Shown here: positions 26,686 through 37,100 of the stretch, piece after piece
How the letters are laid out: each line of letters opens with the position of its first letter
How positions within the stretch are numbered: the stretch's first letter is position 1
Source of the DNA: Pholiota molesta
Taxonomy: Eukaryota > Basidiomycota > Agaricomycetes > Agaricales > Strophariaceae
DNA length: 64,000 nt
Direction of reading: 5' to 3'
NCBI GenBank assembly: GCA_014925825.1
Contig: JACGCK010000004.1
Coordinates: forward strand, 186,001-250,000
Program-made: the position numbers and the translations under genes
The notes under the pieces: generated by a model
What the model was told of the DNA's origin: nothing
Database searches by the model: none
What the model saw: only the letters and a program-made list of their open reading frames with translations

Positions 26686-28851
26686 ATGACAACCCAGACG
26701 ATTGCTGACTACCTTACGAAGCAGCTCTTTATCGAAGGAAACATTGTATGTGGTGATTTTATGATAATTTTCTATACAGCATATTCATTTACAAGGGTTG
26801 ATTCGTTTAGGTGACATACCGTTCACTGAGTAGACATTTCTCAATACACGTTAACGAAGCCAAGAAGTGAGCTTGAAATAAGCTACATATCACATTCAAG
26901 GCACTAAAGCGTGTCGATATAGCGAACTCGCAACATATCATCATGACGCGCCATACCAATCCCAGAAGTGTGCAGCCACCTTCTTCTTGAGCGGTATTCC
27001 TCGAAGAGAAGAGAGCAAAGGTTACGATGAGGATGTAGATATGGATAGCATGCCTAATCTCAGTCAGGAGGAAGAGGAAGACGGAGAAGAGGTGCCACAA
27101 ACGAAGATCGTACTTGTTAACGAGAGGGACCTTGAAGGTGCGTCTTGAAGCTACGAAATACGTTTTTCACATTGAACTTTAACGCCTCCGCAGAAGCCAA
27201 GGCTTCTTACTTGGAGATATATTCTATTCACATATATAGCATATCGCCTGCACCAATCCATGTATGTCATCCGCCATATTTTTACCGTCATAATTTCTGA
27301 CAGCGTCCCTTCTCATTCAATAGGATGCCGGTCTACTTTGCGCGCCTACAGAGTTCATAAGGAGTACAGACAAAGAGAAGGGACCGGAATTCTCTGCTAA
27401 GCTCGGACGTGTTGTTGGCAAAGGAATCAAGGCAAGTCTCCAAAACTATTTACGCACCTACCAGATTTTTTGAATTTTTCATTTCCAGATGGGCGCGTCG
27501 AAGAAAAAATCTCAAGCAGTAGCTGGCCCGTCCAAGCTGAAAATGCCGGAACCCAAGCCTGCCGGCAAGACGGAAACTAAGGAGGCCACCACAAATGCAG
27601 GGGCCGACAAAGGGAAGGAGAAGCCGAAAGCCACTGGAAAGCTCCAGTTTTTCTCGAAGCCCAAGGAGCCAGTAAAGGCTATCAAGAAAGAAGAGCCCGC
27701 TGCTGATACGAAAAAGAAGATATTTTTCTCCAAACCCGCTCCTGCTGCGAAGGCCCCTGCGACTGCAAAAGACGTTGCTAGCACAGAACCTGTCGCCGTG
27801 AAAGTTGAAAATGTCGAACCTTTCATCGCAAAGGAAAAAGCCGAACCTTCAGTAAGCAATGCTCTGACATCTGAGTTTGCTCGCCCGTTAATCAACTACT
27901 TCTAGCGGGGTGTCAAGCGAAAGTCTTCAGCTGGACTTGAACCCAAAGAGAAATCACCTGAAATGCCCGCTGCTACTACACCCGCCGAAGCAGCAAGCAA
28001 CTCCTCTCGAGTTAGACGCCGCGTTTTACTCTCTGACGACGAATCCGACACAGCTGTTGTGAAGCCAACACATCGAAAATCTAAAATGAGCCATAGGACG
28101 GAAAGCAGTGGGAATTCAGAAGCCGAACGAGAAGCGATGGCACTCATGGACATTGACGATGGTATGTATCGTTTTCAATGGCTGGATTTACATCCCATTC
28201 ATTCGCGGGCACCAATTTTTTTTCAGACCAAGTAGAACGAGTTTCTCGTGTTCCGTCAACACAGGTCAGCTCGAATGAACTGGATGACATCGATGGCGAT
28301 GGAGAAGGCGCGTCTTCTGGCATCCAAGATGAAGATGCCAGTATGGAGGAAGAAGTGGTGCCTGTGAAACCCAAACCCAAGCCGAGAAAACCTAAGAATG
28401 TCGTTCCTGTAGGCCGCAATGGCCTGAAGAAGCGCAAGGTAACAAAAACGCGGAGAACATTGGACGCAAGCGGTTATATGCGTGCGTTTTTCTCGAATCA
28501 TGTTTTGCAAAACAATAATTCATGTCGAGATATGTTATAGACAAAGAAGATTATTCAGACTGGGAATCCGTTGAAGAGGGTGATGAGCCTCAGCCAGAAC
28601 CTGTTATTAAAGTGAAAGGAAAAGCCAAGGTGAAAGTTGTAGTGGTGAAGAAGGAAGAGGAGGAAGAGGAAGAGAGCCAGGAAGTACCACCACCGCCTCC
28701 TGCAAAAGAGAAGCCCAAACAGAAAGAACCCGCCCCCACCAAGAAAGCCGGTGCTAAGCCTCCTACTGCTAAAGCGAAACCTACAACTAAAGGAGTACCA
28801 GTCAAGGGAAAGCAGCAGACGCTCAACTTTTTCGGACCCAAGAAGACATAG
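26686..28851 (+). CDS. POL32: DNA polymerase delta subunit 3 (POLD3/Pol32/Cdc27)
   Basis: Non-catalytic subunit that ties DNA polymerase delta to PCNA during replication and break-induced repair. Starts MTTQTIADYLTKQLFIEGNI, followed by VTYRSLSRHFSIHVNEAK, the winged-helix N-terminal domain that binds the B subunit. The central part is disordered and Lys/Glu-rich with repeated FFSKP motifs (QFFSKPKEP, IFFSKPAP). The C-terminus is KGKQQTLNFFGPKKT, a PIP box (QxxLxxFF-like) for PCNA. Several introns, including 27852-27905 (54 nt), which is also present in the copied fragment at 31047-31245. ACGCGT elements lie upstream. No frame break needed. Confidence 0.9.
28830..28848 (+). other. PCNA-interacting (PIP) box codons at POLD3 C-terminus
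   Basis: Codes for QQTLNFFG-type residues at the extreme C-terminus, the position of the PIP box in Pol32/p66 proteins. Coordinates approximate. Confidence 0.6.
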
Positions 28852-29090
28852 AATGAGTTGGGGACCCAAGCTGGTATTAAATATGGTTTGGATATATAGG
28901 TACATTTTTGCAAAGCAACATTTTGGTGATGATGATGATGTGACTATATAACAGTAGATAATTTATGATCATGAACGGTGATGAGACAGTGACAAGAAAG
29001 CAAGGCAATTTCAACGGGCATCTAAAGTATGTAGGAAGGGGGCTTAGTAGGAAGAGAGTAATGTGAGAAGGCGAAAAGAGGTTAATAAGT

Positions 29091-30626
29091 TTAAATATGA
29101 GGGCGCCAGGATACGGGGAGCTTGATATCGGTTTTGAGGTGTCGACAGACATCGAGATAGCGCGGATCTGTCTCTTCAGTGATATATCCATGTCGCATCA
29201 GGAAATCGAGTATTGCCAGAGCAGAGCTCGACTTAAACTGCCCTTCAAGGAGATACTGAAGGACAGTTTCAGCTTCGATCAGTTCAAATTTCTCCACCTC
29301 GCCATCCAGGGCATTGATGCGCGGAATGAGCGAACCGTCAGCAGGCAAAGGGAGTCGAAGAGGTGGTACATCCCAGGAAGTATCCAGCCACCAGGAGAGC
29401 GGTTGGGGAAAGGTAATACACCGACGGGGCGGATCCATTCTGGACGTAGTCCTGGTCGAGGAGAGCCTCTTCTGCTGATTCGCGAATGATGGTTTCCATT
29501 GCTGAGTCTCCGAGCCCCATGCCACCACCTACTGTGACATCGAGAGCCCCAGGCCATCTAGATTGAAAACAAGTCATTTTCTGGTCTCAATATGTGGCGG
29601 GTGAATGAGATGACTTACGTTCGCTTATGGGCAGACCGACGCGGTATCCATAACATGATGCGACCCGTAGCTGGATCGCGGACATAGGCTGCACGATTGG
29701 ATATGATTGTTAGTTCCTAAAAAGATTGTATAGGAATCGACTCACCAGTGAGGAGGGCGCCGAAGTTTACAAAACCAAATAACGGAAGGGCAGCGCGTTC
29801 GATGGCGAAGGCCACTGGGTCGACTGTTGTAGCAAGGTCTTGTGGAGGATGGACATAGACAGGATAAGCTTCATCACTCCAACCTAGCCATAAAGTCAAT
29901 CATTTCACAACAATCCTTTCTGCTTTCGAATAGATATCTCACCTCTCAAAATTTCCTTGAAAATATTCTGCTTTTTCCATTCAGATACGAGCCTCTCCAT
30001 GTGCATAGTGCGGGTATATTTGCCTCCTTCATTAACCCAATCAGCAAACGCGACAGCCTTAAGGACTTTGTTCTGCTCATTCGAGTACTTGAGGTCCCAA
30101 GGTGATACTGCATCCGAAACGAGGTGCTTTTGGTGGTCCTCTTCTAACGCCGACGCGACTTGAGCGCGAACAAACCAATAGGCTTCTCCTGCTGGTCATG
30201 GGAGATGAGAAAGGGAATGACAGCTTCTTCGTTCACCATGCTTCCGTCTGCTGTCCGCGTCGCAATGGTATGGAGCTTATCTGTGTGCCAGGGAATGTGA
30301 GGCAGAACGAGGTTGTTGCATTCATGGACTAAAGGCAGCAGGCTACGGTATCCATGAGGAAGTTTGAGAGGCTCGACGGGAGCTGCATCGGCGTGGTATA
30401 AGCGAAAGGAAATCCTATGGTTGCATAGCTGGGTGTATCGTAGAGGAGCTGAAGAGTGAGCGCCGTTGAAAGTAGAGAAAGCAGGTCGACAGTTACGAGT
30501 GAGCTGCATGATGAAGAAATGAGAAAGAGACCGAGACGAGAAAACCAGGCAAGAAAACGGACAGCAAGATGAAGAACCTCGACGAAGAGAAATTTTAAAG
30601 GTCGTTGAGGGCCTGCTGCAAAGCAT
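29091..30626 (-). CDS. Nudix hydrolase, Tnr3/YJR142W-like (DUF4743 + Nudix)
   Basis: Predicted phosphoanhydride hydrolase related to the Nudix half of fungal thiamine pyrophosphokinase-type proteins, which act on damaged or oxidised thiamine diphosphate. The N-terminal region (LLPLVHECNNLVLPH, IPFLISHDQQEKPIGL) resembles DUF4743. The Nudix part has RDPATGRIMLWIPRRSAHK, GGGMGLGDSAMETIIRESAEEA (the REsaEE core with family-typical non-canonical spacing) and EVEKFELIEAETVLQYL. Ends LPVSWRPHI. At least three introns, near 29580-29620, 29690-29745 and 29880-29945. Two possible starts: 30626, which adds an Arg/Ser-rich, possibly mitochondrial leader, or 30509 (MQLTRNCRPAFSTF). Confidence 0.78.
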
Positions 30627-30689
30627 ATTTTAACCTCTCCGTCCGTCTGATTTGTCACCAACGTTCCTCCGAAGGTGTGTATTCATGTT

Positions 30690-30900
30690 TACCCCACCAG
30701 TCTTGGCATTTGAAAGCCCCCCTTACTTTTCTTTCTCTTTTCTTTTCTTTCCAATAATGAGGCTTGCATGCGGAGATATATATCGGCTCTTCTACAAAAA
30801 TATCAAGGTAATGGTAACACAACGGTAAATATTTGGAGACTTTTTTTCCATATCCTTGTTTATCCTTGCAAATACTTGCCAGCAGCTACTTAGACTTCCA
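30690..30900 (+). repeat. Diverged direct repeat, copy A
   Basis: Collinear by eye with 31655-31880. Shared blocks in order: TTGG...TTGAAAGCCCC, a CTTTTCTTTC tract, AATGAGGCTT, AGATATATAT, CTAC-AAAATAT-CA-GG, TTTCCATATC and TGCAAATACT. It is immediately upstream of the Nudix gene start. Boundaries approximate. Confidence 0.45.
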
Positions 30901-31046
30901 AGTAGGGCCTCATAACGACAAGGAAAAATTCAGTTCGATAAATATTTCTCCGTGTAAGCAGTGAAAAAGCGGTAACAAACTTGCAAGCAACAGCCTGTCG
31001 AGGGTCTGAGCAGAACGTACGTAATATGTACATTCCGTGCGTTTCG

Positions 31047-31245
31047 TCGGATTCATCGTCAGAGAGTAGTAAAACGCGGCGTCTAATTCGAGAGGAGTTG
31101 CTTTCTGCTTCGGCGGGTGTAGTAGTAGCGTGCATTTCAGATGATTTCTCTTTGGGTTCAAGTCCAGCTGAAGACTTTCGCTTGACACCCCGCTAGAAGT
31201 AGTTGATTAACGGGCGAGCAAACTCAGATGTCAGCGCATTGCGTA
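31047..31245 (-). pseudogene. Inverted duplicated fragment of POLD3 (exon-intron-exon piece)
   Basis: Read on the minus strand this stretch matches POLD3 positions 27856-28049 at roughly 95% identity by eye. It includes the last ~50 bases of the POLD3 intron 27852-27905, the acceptor CTTCTAG, and the codons for RGVKRKSSAGLEPKEKS and NSSRxRRRVLLSDDESD. Differences include an extra AGT triplet and a handful of substitutions. Homology stops abruptly at both ends, and the fragment has no start, no promoter and no downstream exons, so it is a non-functional partial copy. Retention of the intron excludes a processed (mRNA-derived) origin. Confidence 0.85.
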
Positions 31246-31654
31246 CGTAGATATCCCAGAATATAGGATCGTCCTGAAGGCTCATCTTGGGCTCATCCAA
31301 GCCTTTCTTATTTATTTAGGGGGGTCATTTGATTGATTTGGTCCAAATTCTGGCCTTGTTCTGCCCTGTCAATCACAAAATGTCAATATATCCAAGTATC
31401 CTGTGCGAGTTTGTCCGTTGCCAATACTTGGATCATGTTCATCGAAATTGCAGGTTATACCATACGCGGCATTCCTATGATAACGTAAGACCGAAGGCAA
31501 GGAGCGCTTTAAGTAGCGGCAATGTGCATCCCAATCTGATGATCAGCTTTCGGCGCCTGATCGATAGCCGTACTTAAGCGCCCATGTTTCTATTCTCGGA
31601 AGTCAAGAATAATCAACGAGAGGTATTTTGGAAGTAGTAACCCACTATATATCA

Positions 31655-31880
31655 GAACTCTTTGGTACTTGAAGCCCCTTTACCTTTCTTCTTCTTCCTA
31701 ATGTTCCTCAGAGTAAATGAATAGGCTTATATACCAAGATATATATGTTTAATCCTGCTACCAAAATATATATCAGGGGTTGGTAATATGTTAAAGATGT
31801 TGGGTTGATGTCGGGGATTGTATTTCCATATCTTGGCCTGCAGGCTTTTGGATAGAACCTGCAATACTCGCAAGTCAATT
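31655..31880 (+). repeat. Diverged direct repeat, copy B
   Basis: Second copy of the repeat at 30690-30900. It shares the ordered blocks TTGAAGCCCC, CTTTCTTCTTC, ATAGGCTTAT, AGATATATAT, CTACCAAAATATATATCAGGGG and TTTCCATATCTTGG. The inverted POLD3 fragment lies between the two copies. Identity appears lower than that of the POLD3 fragment. Whether this is an element terminus or a simple duplication cannot be told here. Confidence 0.45.
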
Positions 31881-32291
31881 ATGCAAGAGAATATGCAACA
31901 TTGCAACTACATCTGGTGGAACATGGAACACAGATAACAAACGCTTACACACATGTAATACAGCAGACAGCCAAAAGAGCCAAGAAAAAGAGAGAGGAAG
32001 AAAGACGAAGCTTGGTGTTTGTGTGGTTTTTATGTTTCTAGTAGATTCACAGTACATATTATTGATATTATTGGTTCCGAAGAGGTTTTGACAACCAGGT
32101 ATATTTGAGGGCTGAATGCAAGCTGAATGAATATCTTTTGGGCCAAACATAGGTTCAAATGATGCCAGTAAAAGCAAGCATCGGGATACCTGGATGCAAT
32201 ATTTTCTCAATTTAACAAGGATTTCTTAAAACAAGCAGCGACGAGCTTACAATTTCCATAATTTTTGATACAGCTCTAGATCCCCGATATA

Positions 32292-33079
32292 TTATTGATT
32301 CCTGCAGATGGATATTGAGAAGTTGCGTCTTTGTTTGACGGCGGTAACTTTACCGTCGTTTGCTTTGGACGTCGAGGCTTTTGCGTCTTTGTCCTCTTTG
32401 GTAACGGTGGGTGTAGGCTGGACCACGGCTACTTTGCTATCTGAGAGGGGTGATGTAGCCTGATCCAAATACTTCGGTGATTTCTCTCTTTCAGCCTTGA
32501 ACTCGGCGAGTCTGGCGTAACTTTGCTAACTAGCTCCGGCAGGGTATCCACCATCGGCACGTTATATTTTTTGCACACTATCTCGACGTTTCCTCTTCTC
32601 CAAAAATCCTTTGGGCAACCGACGATAAGAGTGCCCCCACGCGCGAATAATCCAAGTTCTAGAAGGCTGATGGGTGCTTTGGAATTCGCAGGGAGATACA
32701 TTGCGATGACAGTTGCCTTCTCCAACATATCGAGTTCCCAATCTACCTGATCGAAGAAGGGCTTAAAATCAATGTCCTGCTTCCATGTGGAATCCCAATG
32801 GGGGCGTCGTGGATTGAAGATGTTAATCCCGAGCTGGAGATCCTGCAGGGAATTTGTGATTTCGGCTTGCCAATCAATGGCCTCCCCCATATCGATGCTC
32901 CCAGCAAGAAAGACGGAAGGTGTATCGTCATCCACGACTCGTTCTGTGGGGAAGATTGTCCTGGTGATAGTAGCGTTATCCGCAACAATGGCGGTAGTTT
33001 CTGGAGCAGGCATTGCGGCAGGTATAGCGATCTCATGATTTTTGGAATCTGAGGCGGACATGTTGGTCAGAACAATCAA
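32292..33079 (-). CDS. Nucleoside 2-deoxyribosyltransferase-like protein
   Basis: Rossmann-like fold of the Nuc_deoxyrib_tr family. Visible motifs: PSVFLAGSIDMGEAIDWQ (glycine motif), NPRRPHWDSTWKQ, DQVDWELDMLEKATVIAMYL, SKAPISLLELGLFA (the conserved E of the family) and GCPKDFWRRGNVEIVC. Starts at MIVLTNMSAS (33079) or, equally possible, MSASDSKNHE (33061). A one-base loss near 32520 is required: beyond it the other frame reads YARLAEFKAEREKSPKYLDQ and continues through a Lys/Thr-rich tail to the stop at 32292, whereas the uncorrected frame stops at 32429. Substrate in fungi is unknown; bacterial relatives exchange bases on deoxyribosides. Confidence 0.75.
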
Positions 33080-34127
33080 CCTCTGCGGCTAGAGGCCAGT
33101 AGTACGCTCAAGGCAGGAAGTGACAAGGGGAAGCAAGAATAAGGACGAAGAGATTGTCCCGTGTGCTGTCAACGAGTTATGGAAACCTATTAATCGCGTA
33201 TTATTGTGAGATCCAACTATGGCAGGCCCTTTTATACACGCAATGCAATCCCGATTTGGAATCGCAAGATGTCTCACTGTCTCAGCGATGCTTGATCGAT
33301 GATCTGGCAGCCCCTGTATTAAAGAGTCATCTCCCTCAGCCGCTAGTAGGATGGCCACTCATCCACCTGAGATCAACTTGAGGCTTCCTGGTAGCGGTGC
33401 CAGCCTTGTTCGCGTCATAATATGGGCCAAGTTCCTGGCGAAAGGTTGTGAAAAGGTTCCTTATTTGTCCTTTGATGCTGTACAGCCTTGCCAGGCCCTT
33501 CAAAGCTCTTCAAAGCGTTTTCGGAAACAGCTGTAAGCTATAATTAGGAATCCGCATGCATATTTGCACAGCATCGCAACACAGCCTCGCCCGTAAAAGT
33601 AGATAGATAGGTCCGTCCCACTTCGAATTGTACTTAGTGCTTTCTTTTTAAATGAATTTGAGGGCCCATTAGAGGTGTCTCAATTTCCAATACCACCTAT
33701 CATGTACCCACAATGTTACTATAACAGAAACGTTGATTACGTCGCAAACACTAACTTACAAAAATGCGATATTAATACCCAGAAGTACAGCCCGACGAAG
33801 TGGCAAGGAAATTGTAAAGCAAATGATGATCGAAGGAGGAGATCTAGAGAGCCAACTATGTGTATAGTGTTGGCCCTAAAGAAGGGAGGGATTGTTGCGA
33901 GTGTGGATGATGAGGATGATATGATGATATCGATGATGATCCGTATTCCAAAAGAGAGAAAGAAAGATGCAGATTTACAAATACATATATGCAATAAAGA
34001 GAAAAGGAAGGAACTACAGCATTATTGTCTTTGGCCGATGCAAGCAAACAGAAAGAGAGCTTAAAGACTGAAAAAGAGTGTGAGATGAGACGAGAAGCAT
34101 GATAAAAAGGTGGACCGCCATAGCCAT
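33080..34127. other. Intergenic
   Basis: Between the deoxyribosyltransferase promoter and the 3' end of the kinase gene (same strand). Contains a GATGATGAG-rich microsatellite near 33908-33945; open frames here are low-complexity. No gene or RNA supported. Confidence 0.45.
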
Positions 34128-37100
34128 TTACTGAACTAAGCAATTGCCAGATGATGCAGCCTTTGCCTTATGTTTCTTCCTCGTGCCTACGTTCGTAGGA
34201 AGCGAGCCAGGCAGTCCTAAATTATCCCGATCAGCCTCCGTCGGCGCCTCGGAGCGCCCTGACGACGTGATCTTCGATGACCGTGTGCGCGAATCTAATG
34301 CAGCCCCATCCGACACTGGCCTGCCGCCGCCAGAGAGCTGCGACCGCTGTCCAGTGTTCTGCCTGCTCGAGAAACTTTCCGCCGCCGTTGCTGCGCTACG
34401 CAGACTGCTCAGCCCAGTACTATCGCTTGTCATTGACAATGGACGCTCGGATCGCTTCTGCAGCACTGCTGGGCGCCTGCGCGCGGGCGGCACGTCTGCA
34501 ACATCTTTAGGTGGTGGTGGTGTCGCCGGTGATGACGGAGAAACTACAGGCGTAGCAGGCTCGGGCGTCAGACTGGTTCGAGAGCGCCTGAACGCGGCCA
34601 TGAATTTGAAGGCCGTGGGCGGGTGATCAATATTATTGGCAAATGCAGGTGATCGAGGGGGCTGAGGTGAGTCGATGCTTGTTCGTGGTGTATTGTGTTC
34701 GACAAAGGCTATATCGGACATCGCGACTTGCTGGCCGACTTCATTGCTAGGGTTGGAATAAGCGCTAGCTGGGTTCCCTTTTTCGGCGTATTGAGCGTAG
34801 AGCAGCAAGTGCGCACGCAAATCACAGGTGGGCGGTGCATTGTCTTGACATTTGGCATGAGAAATAAGGCTACACTGCGAGCATAGAACTGCAGTTTTTT
34901 TGACGGTCAGTTGACATACACGACATATGACGGCTGATAAAAAACAGTTAGGTACAGTGCTTATCACTGTGAGTAAATTTCAAGATAACGCACGTTTGCT
35001 GAAGGTCGTTTTAACAAATGTATGGTCTCGAGGAGCGAAGTCGTTTTCGAGTGGGCGCACCGATGCAGCGGAAGTCCGGCGGGCAACTGGGGATATTTTG
35101 CCGCCTTCGAGGCGTTTGGGAGACCCCGAAATAGGAGAATCCGGAATATCCAGCTGCGATAAATAGCGCACCACCTCTGACTTGTGTAGGTCCGTGCTGA
35201 CTCGGCGAAGGAATGGAATGCTATCTTGAGGGCGGAGGTCCTGGAATGATGAATAAGCAAGCGTCCAACCTGATCAAGACTAGTGAACGAACCTTCAAAG
35301 CAACCCAGGTGTTCTTGAGCCATGCATGCTCGCAGAGTTCCTCTGCGCTCGGACGTCGCGTGGGATCCTTATGGAAACACTGCTCTAAAAAGTCTTTCAG
35401 CGGGTCTGAGGCATCCTCAGGAATAGGAGGCATGTCGTCCTCCACGATACGAAACATGACTGCAAAAATGAAAGAAAAGGGTTAGCCCTACAGATCCGGA
35501 AATGAATGAGAAGCATACCAGTCATAGCGTTGGAGATCTCCGCATATGGGGGACGCCCCGTTAACAGCTCGATGACGGTGCAACCCAAGGACCAGATATC
35601 GGACTTGGTCGAAGCCCCTTTGAGCTCGATGACCTCTGGAGCCATCCAGTTAGGAGTCCCAGCGACATCTTTCTCGCGTTCCATGGCTCGGAGATTGAGC
35701 GACACGCCGAAGTCCGACAGCTTCACATTTCCGTTCTTTGTTGTGAGGATATTCGCCGCCTTGAGATCGCAATGCACGACATCGCTCGTATGCAGGTAGT
35801 GCAACCCCTCGAGGATCTTGACAACATAGCTTGCCACGAGGCGTTCATTGAGTTTGCCAAACGCTTTGATGGTCTGCCCCAGCGAGCCGTTTTCGGCGAA
35901 CCTAGAAGTGGAAGTAGTGTGGTTAGTTAGTTGGGGAATGGGGATGACCGCCGGAATGCTGGAACCAGCCCAAAGCACTTACTCTAGAACGATGTTTAGC
36001 GTGTCATCATCTCGGGCCATGCCTTCATATTTGACAATACTCGGATGGGACAGGCTCTTTACGAGATCAACTTCCCTCATCAGTGTCGTTACTTCTTCTT
36101 CCTTGAGGCCCTCCAGACGGATACGCTTTACCGCAACCATTTGCCCAGTGTTCAAGTTCAACGCACGGTACACCGAGCCAAACTGTCCTTTCCCGATACA
36201 GTTCCCCAATTGCTAAGAACGGACAAGGTTGTCGGTCATCATCGGTGTAAGGGACCACAGAAAGGAGCTTCCACTCACGAAATGTGTCGGCGGCTTGCCA
36301 TCCTCCCGCACAATAAGCCTCATCCGCACGGCGCTGCCATCCATAGAGTCGCGCGCCAACAAATCACTCGCGCTGGCCTGTGCCGACGATCCACCCAGAT
36401 TCACCATGCTCTCGAAACGCGACCGCGGTGGCCGCGCACCAAGCTCGTCGTACGAGTTAGGCCGCGCCTGACTCCGCGCAGATCCTTCTACATCGCTCTG
36501 GAATCGGCCACGAAGAAGGCGAGGCCTGTCGCTCGGCAACATATTATCGAGGCCCGTTGACGACTGAGGCGATGGCGTCCCGGTATGAGGCACTGAACGA
36601 GGGAAGGGCACAGGCGCAGGTGCCGTGGCGCCCGCCGCTGTTGGCCCTGCAGCAGCACTGGGACCATCGCTGTCCGGCGAGCTCGCATTGTCGCTCCCAT
36701 TAGCCAGCGGCGAATACGCACCCTGACGGCCAGCAACGATGCCTGGCTTTGTGCTGTGCCGCCGAAGCACGACACGGCTTCCAGATGACGTAGAATCCGG
36801 GCTAGCTTCGCGACGAAGGAGCGCATCTTTAGGAAGGAGCCCGGGCGACGAATCCAAGCTATGCCGCGGCCGGTGCGTCGGCCTGCGCGGGAGAGGCCCC
36901 AGGCCGTCGCCATCGCCGCGGCGTGCGCCGACGATCGCGAGCTTGCGCGGTGGCGAGATGGACAGCGGCGGCGTCCCGCGTTGGCGGCCTTCGTCCTCAC
37001 CGCCGCCGCCGTACCGCATGTTGTCTGTGAGGGTGCGCTTGAGAGGGACTGGCTGGCTTGGGGATGGCGCGTGGAAGGCGTCCACGAAGTCATCGGGCCA

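Noticed and set aside
30890..31135. 81-codon minus-strand frame as a new gene
   Set aside because: Its N-terminal part is the copied POLD3 segment; beyond the copy the frame has no coding character.
33737..33994. Ile/Ser-rich minus-strand frame near 33.9 kb
   Set aside because: Translation of a GATGATGAT microsatellite.
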